DNA from: Vagococcus teuberi
Lineage (GTDB): Bacteria; Bacillota; Bacilli; Lactobacillales; Vagococcaceae
Length of the DNA: 64,000 nucleotides
NCBI RefSeq assembly: GCF_001870205.1
Contig: NZ_CP017267.1
Location: 856,501-920,500, forward strand
Reading direction: 5' to 3'
In this document: positions 57,316 through 64,000 of the stretch, one piece after another
Layout of the letters: each line of letters opens with the position of its first letter
Numbering within the stretch: the first letter of the stretch is position 1
Notes under the pieces: generated by a model
What the model was told of the DNA's origin: nothing
The model's database searches: none
Seen by the model: only the letters and a program-made list of their open reading frames with translations
Position numbers and translations under genes: made by a program

Positions 57316-59958
57316 ATGGAAAAAAAAGAAGTAGCAAACTACAAATTTTTTGCACAAACTAGTATTGATAAATTATTTTCAACATTTAAAACAAGTCTTA
57401 GTGGTATAAATAACAATGAGGCAGAAGTATTAAGAGATGAGTACGGTGAAAATGTTATTTCACATAAAAAGAAAACACCCTTTATTATTGAAGTGTTAAA
57501 AGCATATTTTACACCGTTTACTACCGTATTATTAGCTTTAGCTATTATTTCGTTTATTACAGATTATGTGATTGTTCCAGCTGATGAAAAAGATTTAACT
57601 GGCGTATTGATTATTGTAGCAATGGTGTTGTTAAGTGGCACAATGACACTTGTTCAGTCAGTTAAGTCAAATAATGCGGCTGAAAAATTAAGTAATATGG
57701 TAAAAGTCACAGCGACGGTTCTTAGAAAAGGTGAGGAAGTTGAGTTACCTATTGAAGAAATTGTGTGTGGCGACATTATTAAATTATCAGCAGGAGATAT
57801 GTTACCAGCAGACGTTAGATTGATTCGTACAAAAGACTTGTTCGTCTCACAAGCTGCTATGACTGGTGAAAGTTATCCTGTTGAAAAAAAAGACACATTT
57901 ACTATGAGAAACAAAGACACAGAAACAGATTATGAAAATATTGCATTTATGGGAAGTAACGTAGTAAGTGGTAGTGCAATAGGTTTAGTTATTGCTGTTG
58001 GAAATGGCACATTATTTGGTCAAATCGCGAAAGATGTGTCCGAAAAACACACGATTACTAGTTTTGATGTGGGGATTTCAAAAACATCTTGGTTATTAAT
58101 TCGTTTCATGTTGGTCATGGCACCAACTGTATTCCTGATTAATGGTTTAACAAAAGGTGATTGGTTAGAAGCATTTCTTTTTGGTCTATCTGTTGCAGTA
58201 GGATTAACACCTGAAATGCTACCGATGATTGTGACAACGAACCTTGTAAAAGGTGCGTCAACAATGGCGAAAAAAGGCACTATCATTAAAAATTTAAACT
58301 CTATTCAAAACTTTGGTGCAATTGATGTATTGTGTACGGATAAAACAGGAACCTTGACACAAGACAAGATCATTTTAGAGTATCATTTAGATGTTGATGG
58401 AAAAGAAGACGACAGAGTATTAAGACATGCATTCTTTAACAGTTATTATCAAACAGGTTTAAAAAACTTAATGGATAAAGCAATTATAGAATCAGCTGAA
58501 GAAGAGTTAAATATGAATGTCAATGCGTATAAAAAAGTTGATGAAATTCCATTTGATTTCCAACGTCGTCGTATGAGTGTGGTGATTGAAGATGCGTTTG
58601 GAAAAACTCAAATGATTACAAAAGGTGCCGTTGAAGAAATGCTTGACGTATCAAGTTATGTTGACTACCGTGGTAGTGTGGTTCCTTTAACAGAAGAAAT
58701 CAAATCAACTATTTTAAAAACAGTTGATGAGTTAAATGAAGATGGATTACGTGTGATTGCGGTTGCTCAAAAAACAAATCCAAGTGTAGTTGGTGAGTTT
58801 TCTGTCAAAGACGAAAGCGACATGGTATTAATTGGGTACCTTGCATTCCTCGATCCACCAAAAGAAACAACGAAAGACGCTTTAAAAGCATTAAAAGAAC
58901 ATGGTGTCGGTGTTAAAGTATTAACAGGGGACAATGCTTTAGTCACTAAATCTGTGTGTAAACAAGTCGGATTAGAAGATGAGGAGTTAATTACAGGCTC
59001 TGAGATTTCTCACATGAATGATGTGGAATTAAAAGTCATTGCAGAAAAATACAATATTTTTGTTAAATTAACACCGTCTCAAAAAACACGTTTAGTAAAA
59101 GTATTACGTGATGCAGGTCACACTGTTGGCTTTATGGGTGATGGTATCAATGATGCACCTGCTATGAAAGAAGCTGACGTGGGTATTTCAGTAGATACAG
59201 CCGTTGATATTGCTAAAGAAAGTGCAGATGTTATTCTATTAGAAAAAGACTTAATGGTGTTAGAACGAGGTATTTTAGCAGGACGTACAACGTTTGGTAA
59301 CATTATGAAATATGTCAAAATGACAGCAAGTTCAAACTTCGGTAATATGTTCTCAGTTGTTGTGGCAAGTATTTTCTTACCATTTTTACCAATGTTGCCA
59401 ATTCAACTGCTATTCTTGAATTTAATTTACGATATTTCTTGTATGTCAATTCCATGGGATAATATGGATGCCGATTATTTAGAAGAACCTAAAAAATGGG
59501 ATGCAAGCCGTATTGGGTCATTTATGAAGTGGCTTGGACCTACAAGTTCAGTGTTTGATATTACTACGTATGCTTTAATGTATTTTGTCATTTGTCCAGC
59601 AGTGGTGGGTGGCTCATATCACACATTAGGAGCTGAACAACAAGCATTGTTTATCGCAGTATTCCATGCTGGTTGGTTTGTTGAGTCATTATGGTCTCAA
59701 ACATTAGTTATTCATACATTAAGAACACCAAAATTACCATTTATTCAAAGTAGAGCATCATTTATTTTAACAACGATTACGTCTATCGGTATTGCAATTG
59801 GTTCATTCTTACCATTTACAGCGTTTGGTCAAGATTTAGGATTGATGCCATTACCAGGGCAATACTGGATTTATTTAGCACTGACTATCGTTGCATATCT
59901 AATGCTTGTAATGGTTGTTAAAAAAATCTATGTAAACCGTTTTGGTGAGTTATTATAA
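57316..59958 (+). CDS. mgtA: Mg2+-importing P-type ATPase
   Basis: An 880-residue P3B-type ATPase that imports Mg2+ when the cell is depleted. The phosphorylation site DKTGTLT is in [14 protein letters not shown] near residue 338, with TGES upstream ([11 protein letters not shown]), and the [18 protein letters not shown] hinge. Ten membrane helices fit the MgtA pattern. Start 57316 follows AAGAAGG; the in-frame ATG at 57229, which has GGGGG 7 bases before it, would add 29 residues including a hydrophobic helix ([13 protein letters not shown]), so either is possible. Control is by the M-box upstream. Confidence 0.93.
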   Translation: MEKKEVANYKFFAQTSIDKLFSTFKTSLSGINNNEAEVLRDEYGENVISHKKKTPFIIEVLKAYFTPFTTVLLALAIISFITDYVIVPADEKDLTGVLIIVAMVLLSGTMTLVQSVKSNNAAEKLSNMVKVTATVLRKGEEVELPIEEIVCGDIIKLSAGDMLPADVRLIRTKDLFVSQAAMTGESYPVEKKDTFTMRNKDTETDYENIAFMGSNVVSGSAIGLVIAVGNGTLFGQIAKDVSEKHTITSFDVGISKTSWLLIRFMLVMAPTVFLINGLTKGDWLEAFLFGLSVAVGLTPEMLPMIVTTNLVKGASTMAKKGTIIKNLNSIQNFGAIDVLCTDKTGTLTQDKIILEYHLDVDGKEDDRVLRHAFFNSYYQTGLKNLMDKAIIESAEEELNMNVNAYKKVDEIPFDFQRRRMSVVIEDAFGKTQMITKGAVEEMLDVSSYVDYRGSVVPLTEEIKSTILKTVDELNEDGLRVIAVAQKTNPSVVGEFSVKDESDMVLIGYLAFLDPPKETTKDALKALKEHGVGVKVLTGDNALVTKSVCKQVGLEDEELITGSEISHMNDVELKVIAEKYNIFVKLTPSQKTRLVKVLRDAGHTVGFMGDGINDAPAMKEADVGISVDTAVDIAKESADVILLEKDLMVLERGILAGRTTFGNIMKYVKMTASSNFGNMFSVVVASIFLPFLPMLPIQLLFLNLIYDISCMSIPWDNMDADYLEEPKKWDASRIGSFMKWLGPTSSVFDITTYALMYFVICPAVVGGSYHTLGAEQQALFIAVFHAGWFVESLWSQTLVIHTLRTPKLPFIQSRASFILTTITSIGIAIGSFLPFTAFGQDLGLMPLPGQYWIYLALTIVAYLMLVMVVKKIYVNRFGELL

Positions 59959-59969
59959 TAGAAATTTAA

Positions 59970-60003
59970 AAAGAAACGAGTGAGAACTTGTTTCTTTTTT
60001 TTT
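59970..60003 (+). terminator. mgtA terminator
   Basis: AAAGAAACGAGT and ACTTGTTTCTTT form a stem with a G:T pair and a GAGA loop, followed by T residues. Confidence 0.8.
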
Positions 60004-60095
60004 AACAAGATAAAATAGATAAGTCGTAAGATTTGTCAATTTAGATATTTTCACATAGTCTATAAGTAAACTGTAAAAGAAGGGCGGACAAATAG

Positions 60096-60482
60096 ATGTA
60101 TCAAGTTATTCAGACTTATAGTGAAGATGAGCCTTGGTGGTTTTTTGAAGAATGGGAAAAAAATATAAAATCAGAAGAGGTTTTTGATAAATTTCATGAT
60201 GCAGAAAAAGCATTTATGAAACAATATGATCAATTAAAACAAGACTACGAAGAAGTAAAATGCAAAGATCCTTATTTAGTCGCTTTTTGGAACGATGAAG
60301 AATACGTATATTGTGAAGACTGTGATGAAGATTTACAAGCATACAGAGGATTAATGCTGGTAAGTGAGTACAAAAAATTAGATTTAGGAGATAATAACTC
60401 AGATGAAGCAACTGGTAATAGCAGAAAAACCAAGTGTTGCCAGAGATTTAGCCAAAGTGCTAGGGGCAACCAAGAAAACTAA
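60096..60482 (+). CDS. DUF1033 family protein
   Basis: A 128-residue acidic protein with the family pattern YQVIQTYSEDEPWWFFEEWE and DPYLVAFWNDEEYVYCEDCDEDLQAYRG. The CEDCDEDLQ part may bind metal. The last 26 codons overlap the topB start in another frame; the extra tail after LDLGDNN is basic and odd, unlike the acidic body. Function is unknown. GGGCGG-type ribosome site lies before the ATG, after the mgtA terminator. Confidence 0.75.
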   Translation: MYQVIQTYSEDEPWWFFEEWEKNIKSEEVFDKFHDAEKAFMKQYDQLKQDYEEVKCKDPYLVAFWNDEEYVYCEDCDEDLQAYRGLMLVSEYKKLDLGDNNSDEATGNSRKTKCCQRFSQSARGNQEN

Positions 60483-62478
60483 AAATTATATCGAGGGCGA
60501 TAAATATATCGTGACTTGGGCTTTAGGTCATTTGCTTGGCTTAAAGATGCCTGAAGATTATAACAAAGATTGGGCAGAGTGGAACATGAATACCTTACCA
60601 ATGATTCCTGAACGAGTAGGGATAAAACCACTACCTAAAACACGTCCGCAATTAAAAGCAATTAGTCAATTAGCTAATCGTAAAGACGTATCAGGAGCCA
60701 TTATCGCAACGGATGCAGGACGTGAAGGAGAGCTAGTTGCACGCTGGATTTTACAATATGTCAAGTTCAAAAAGCCAGTGAAACGTTTATGGATTTCTTC
60801 TCAAACAGATAAAGCCATTAAACAAGGATTTAAACAATTAAGACCAAGTAAAGAGTATGATAATTTATATTATTCAGCTGTGGCTCGTGCCGAGGCTGAT
60901 TGGTTGGTTGGGTTAAATGTGACACGATCGTTAACTGTAAAATACAAAGACAGTTTATCAGCAGGACGTGTTCAAACACCGACTCTTGCGATGGTTAGAC
61001 AACAAGAAGAAGTCATTGAGAAATTTAGACCGGAAACCTATTTTACGCTAGACGCTGAATATGATGGTGTCATAGGACATTTGCAATTAAAAAATCCTAG
61101 ACAGTATAAAGAGAGACAAGCATTAGAAGATTTAGTCGCATCATTTGATGGAAAATCGTTAATAGTTGAAGAGATTCAAGTGAAGGAAAAAACAGAGTAC
61201 GCACCACTTCCTTATGATTTAACAGAAATTCAGCGTGAAGCAAACCAACGTTATCAATATTCTGCTAAAAAAACACTGTCAATTATTCAACGTTTATATG
61301 AAACGCATAAAATTGTCACGTATCCACGAACTGATTCGAAACATTTGACGACCGACATGAAATCAACGATGAAAGAACGTTTGACTGCTGTTACTCAAAT
61401 GTCACCAGAATTAGTGAAACGACTTGTTAAAGATGGTGCAGTAGTAAAACAGCAAAAAGTGTTCCAAAATGCAAAGGTAACTGATCATCATGGATTGATT
61501 CCAACAGAACAATCGGCTCGCCTAGAAAAATTAGACAACGATGAGGTGAAAATCTATCGCATGATTGTAGAACGTTTCTTAGGTTTATTTTTACCGCCGT
61601 ATAAAGTATCTATTGAAACAATTACAGCTAAAGTAGACCAATCAACCTTTGTTTTTAAGCAACAACGTGTCCTTGAAACTGGATGGAAACAAGTTGAAGA
61701 AGCAGCTAAACAATCTGTTGTCTTTAAAAAAGGAACAGCAATCAAAGTAGTTTATAAGATTAATAAACAACTGACAACTCCACCAAATCCATTATCAGAG
61801 GGAACGTTACTTGGAAAAATGGAAAAACATAATTTAGGAACACCCGCAACACGTGCCGAAATTATTGAAAAATTAATCAGTTCAGATTTAATTGAACGTC
61901 AAACCAATTGTTTAGTGGTTACAGCAAAAGGAAAACAACTATTACAATTAGTGAATCCATCACTTGTCACACCAGAGCTGACACAACAATGGGAGCTTTC
62001 TTTAGAAAAAATTGCGAATGGTGATCTTAAACATCAAGTATTTATAAAAGACATTGAAAAAGAAACCACTCGATTAGTTAAAGAAATTAAAATGAGTGAA
62101 GAAAAGTATGTCGATCATTCATTAACCAATAAAACCTGTCCTGATTGTGGTAGCCAATTAAAAGAAAAAAATACAAGAGATGGCAAAATCTATGTATGTA
62201 GCAGTGAGACTTGTCATTACAAACGACGTAAAGATCCAAAAGTATCCAATAAGCGTTGCCCGCAATGTAAAAAGAAAATGATGATATTAGAAAATAAAAA
62301 TGGATCATATTTCAAGTGCGGTGGCTGTCAATACACAGAAAAAATGCAAAGTGGCTCAAAAGGTAAGAAAAAAATCTCGAAACATGAAGAGCGAAAATTG
62401 ATTAAAAAATACAACCAAGCAGAAGAGATGGAAAGCCCACTTGCGGCAGCTTTAAAAGCAGCAATGAAAGAAGACTAG
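60403..62478 (+). CDS. topB: DNA topoisomerase III
   Basis: A 691-residue type IA topoisomerase that relaxes and decatenates DNA. The Toprim domain starts VIAEKPSVARDLAKVLGA with TDAGREGELVARWIL giving the Mg2+ Asp residues. The catalytic Tyr is in IVTYPRTDSKHL near residue 310. SAGRVQTPTLAMVRQQ and GTPATRAEIIEKLI follow. Two C-terminal zinc motifs CPDCGSQLKE...CSSETCHY and CPQCKKKM...CGGCQY end the protein. GGAG 11-12 bases before the ATG lies within the upstream gene, overlapping it by 80 bp. Confidence 0.95.
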   Translation: MKQLVIAEKPSVARDLAKVLGATKKTKNYIEGDKYIVTWALGHLLGLKMPEDYNKDWAEWNMNTLPMIPERVGIKPLPKTRPQLKAISQLANRKDVSGAIIATDAGREGELVARWILQYVKFKKPVKRLWISSQTDKAIKQGFKQLRPSKEYDNLYYSAVARAEADWLVGLNVTRSLTVKYKDSLSAGRVQTPTLAMVRQQEEVIEKFRPETYFTLDAEYDGVIGHLQLKNPRQYKERQALEDLVASFDGKSLIVEEIQVKEKTEYAPLPYDLTEIQREANQRYQYSAKKTLSIIQRLYETHKIVTYPRTDSKHLTTDMKSTMKERLTAVTQMSPELVKRLVKDGAVVKQQKVFQNAKVTDHHGLIPTEQSARLEKLDNDEVKIYRMIVERFLGLFLPPYKVSIETITAKVDQSTFVFKQQRVLETGWKQVEEAAKQSVVFKKGTAIKVVYKINKQLTTPPNPLSEGTLLGKMEKHNLGTPATRAEIIEKLISSDLIERQTNCLVVTAKGKQLLQLVNPSLVTPELTQQWELSLEKIANGDLKHQVFIKDIEKETTRLVKEIKMSEEKYVDHSLTNKTCPDCGSQLKEKNTRDGKIYVCSSETCHYKRRKDPKVSNKRCPQCKKKMMILENKNGSYFKCGGCQYTEKMQSGSKGKKKISKHEERKLIKKYNQAEEMESPLAAALKAAMKED

Positions 62479-62481
62479 TAA

Positions 62482-62527
62482 AAAAAGGAATGACACAAGG
62501 TTTATCACCTTACTGTCATTCCTTTTT
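62482..62527. terminator. Bidirectional terminator between topB and glnQ
   Basis: AAAAGGAATGACA and TGTCATTCCTTTT form a long stem around the loop, with A and T runs at both ends. Confidence 0.85.
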
Positions 62528-62528
62528 A

Positions 62529-63266
62529 TTATATGTTTAATACTTTATTTAAGAAGTCTTTTGTACGGTCATGTTGAGGATTTTCAAAGACTTGTTCAGG
62601 TGAACCATCCTCTAAGAAATTACCCCCATCAATAAACATCACACGATTTGCCACTTCTTTAGCAAATCCCATTTCATGAGTGACAATCACCATTGTCATT
62701 CCTTGCTCAGCTAAATCTTTCATAACGTTTAGTACGTCTCCTACCATTTCTGGGTCAAGTGCGGAGGTTGGCTCATCAAAGAGCATAATATCAGGATTCA
62801 TGGCTAATGCTCTGGCAATGGCAACACGCTGTTTTTGTCCTCCTGATAAAGAGTCTGGGTAGCTATCTTTTTTATCAGCTAAGCCAACTGATTCAAGTAA
62901 ACTAATTGCTTTTTCATTTGCTTCAGCTTTAGATAATTTACCCAAGTCAACAGGAGCGAGGGTCACATTTTCTAAAATGGTTAAATGAGGAAATAGATTG
63001 AAATGTTGGAAGACCATTCCAATATGTTGACGAACTTTATTGATGTTAGTATTTTTGTCAGTCAAATTAGTTCCATCCACGATAATATTTCCACTCGTAA
63101 TTTCTTCTAATTGATTTAAGCAACGAAGAAACGTGCTTTTACCAGAACCTGATGGGCCAATGATACAGACCACATCGCCTTTTTTGATAGAAACATTAAT
63201 ATCGTTTAATACAGTGTGTTCATCATATTTTTTTACTAAGTGCTCAACTAATATTTTTTCAGCCAA
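62529..63266 (-). CDS. glnQ: Glutamine-type amino acid ABC transporter ATPase
   Basis: A 245-residue ABC ATPase for a polar amino acid importer. Walker [15 protein letters not shown] near residue 38, signature [16 protein letters not shown] near residue 140, and Walker [15 protein letters not shown] near residue 160 are intact, as is the H-loop ATPase His in [13 protein letters not shown]. The start follows AAGAAGGTGA. It is co-directional with and one base from the permease gene. Confidence 0.94.
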   Translation of the reverse strand: MAEKILVEHLVKKYDEHTVLNDINVSIKKGDVVCIIGPSGSGKSTFLRCLNQLEEITSGNIIVDGTNLTDKNTNINKVRQHIGMVFQHFNLFPHLTILENVTLAPVDLGKLSKAEANEKAISLLESVGLADKKDSYPDSLSGGQKQRVAIARALAMNPDIMLFDEPTSALDPEMVGDVLNVMKDLAEQGMTMVIVTHEMGFAKEVANRVMFIDGGNFLEDGSPEQVFENPQHDRTKDFLNKVLNI

Positions 63267-64000
63267 TTAGTTCACCTTCTTTTCTAAAACTTTTGCTAAT
63301 TTTGTTAATGCTGTAATCAAAATCAAATAAATCAATGCGATAGTAAAGTAAACCATCGTACTTTGTAAGTTTCGTGCCACAATAATTTTACCTGATTGAA
63401 GTAATTCAATTAAACCAATTGATGATAGAATGGTTGTATCTTTTAGAGATATAACAAATTGATTAACAAATGATGGAATCATGATTTTAATGGCTTGAGG
63501 TAAGATAATCTTTTGCATTGCACGATGATACGAAAGACCTAAACTTCTAGAGGCTTCCATTTGACCCTTAGGAACAGCATTTATCCCACCACGTACGATT
63601 TCTGATAGATAGGCACTTGAGTTTAATGTTAGTGTGATGATACCAGCTAAGAAGACAGGAATATTAAAACCTAAAATCCCTGGCATACCAAAGTAAATGA
63701 AGAAAGCTAGCACCATAAGTGGAATACCACGAATAATATCCACATAGATTGTTGCGATAAGACGTAGCACTTTTGATGGTGAAACACTAAATAATCCAAT
63801 TAAGATACCGATAATAAGTGCTAAAACAAATGATACTAGAGTTAACTTAATTGTCATCCATAGTCCATCGAGTAAACTTTTCCAGTTGTTTTTTAAGAAA
63901 CCAGCAAAACTTGTTTCGTCAACAACGGTTTCTTCTGTACTTGTATCTTTACCAGTTGAAATATATTTATTGATAATTTTGTCGTACTCGCCAGACGCTT
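63267..64000 (-). CDS. Fused substrate-binding/permease protein of a glutamine ABC transporter, partial
   Basis: The permease domain begins near 63857 (MTIKLTLVSFVLALIIGIL) with four to five helices and the EAA motif GQMEASRSLGLSYHRAMQKI. The frame continues without a stop to the window end at 64000 and reads GEYDKIINKYISTG and WKSLLDGLW upstream of the permease, which is the C-terminus of a binding domain plus the linker. This is a GlnP-type fusion in which binding domain and permease share one chain, as in lactococci and enterococci. The N-terminal part lies outside the window. Confidence 0.88.
   Translation of the reverse strand, partial: ASGEYDKIINKYISTGKDTSTEETVVDETSFAGFLKNNWKSLLDGLWMTIKLTLVSFVLALIIGILIGLFSVSPSKVLRLIATIYVDIIRGIPLMVLAFFIYFGMPGILGFNIPVFLAGIITLTLNSSAYLSEIVRGGINAVPKGQMEASRSLGLSYHRAMQKIILPQAIKIMIPSFVNQFVISLKDTTILSSIGLIELLQSGKIIVARNLQSTMVYFTIALIYLILITALTKLAKVLEKKVN

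Overview
The window reads as chromosome of a low-GC Gram-positive of the order Lactobacillales, most likely an Enterococcaceae relative such as Enterococcus or Vagococcus. That placement is inference: it rests on AT-rich codon use, AGGAGG-type ribosome sites, a T-box on pheST, an M-box on mgtA, a Trep_Strep-type ECF transporter, sucrose PTS genes, and the gene orders secG-est-rnr-smpB, atpBEFHAGDC and yidC/acyP/trmH/pheST. No tRNA, rRNA, CRISPR array or prophage was found. Layout: 1-2.2 kb holds a decayed transglutaminase-like tail, an AraC regulator, a GNAT acetyltransferase and a small membrane protein. 2.2-5.6 kb is a ribose locus (rbsR, then rbsK-rbsD-rbsU behind two palindromic operators). 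5.6-9.0 kb is accessory and visibly decaying: a LytTR/DUF3021 pair, a tiny membrane protein, an acetyltransferase gene with an in-frame stop, a short gene with several in-frame stops, and grpB. 9.0-14.4 kb has queH, an iron-type alcohol dehydrogenase and the lactate-oxidation operon lutABC. 14.4-19.1 kb is a sucrose locus (scrR-scrB diverging from scrA), followed by an amino-acid ABC permease and lipoprotein without an ATPase. 20.7-24.9 kb is housekeeping (tautomerase, secG, esterase, rnr, smpB), and 25.4-31.9 kb is a complete F1Fo ATP synthase operon. 31.9-33.8 kb is a nested graveyard of ISL3- and IS30-type insertion sequences between 67-bp inverted repeats. 33.8-41.7 kb is the least explained part: an alpha/beta hydrolase and a PucR regulator diverge from a PucG-type aminotransferase, followed by a three-gene ECF transporter of unknown substrate and a DUF218 membrane protein; a TTTTGTGCA-type element recurs at the hydrolase and pucG control regions. 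41.7-42.6 kb has another ISL3 remnant and two small unknown genes. 42.7-49.8 kb has yidC (split by a 154-bp insertion whose 109 novel bases are about 70% GC), acyP, a TrmH-type methyltransferase, an HD protein, an HxlR regulator and T-box-controlled pheST. 49.9-64 kb has a D,D-carboxypeptidase, aldo/keto reductase, cardiolipin synthase, the thio-tRNA pair cysteine desulfurase and mnmA, Mg2+-riboswitch-controlled mgtA with a small ORF in its leader, DUF1033, topB, and a glutamine-type ABC transporter that runs off the end. Carbon entry is served by ribose and sucrose uptake feeding glycolysis. lutABC and the alcohol dehydrogenase handle lactate and alcohol/aldehyde redox. The ATP synthase, YidC and cardiolipin synthase serve the membrane, and the desulfurase passes sulfur to MnmA for tRNA 2-thiouridine. 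The two points most worth checking are the yidC insertion (essential gene, exact ORF restoration when removed, possibly an assembly error) and the PucR/PucG/hydrolase/ECF neighbourhood.
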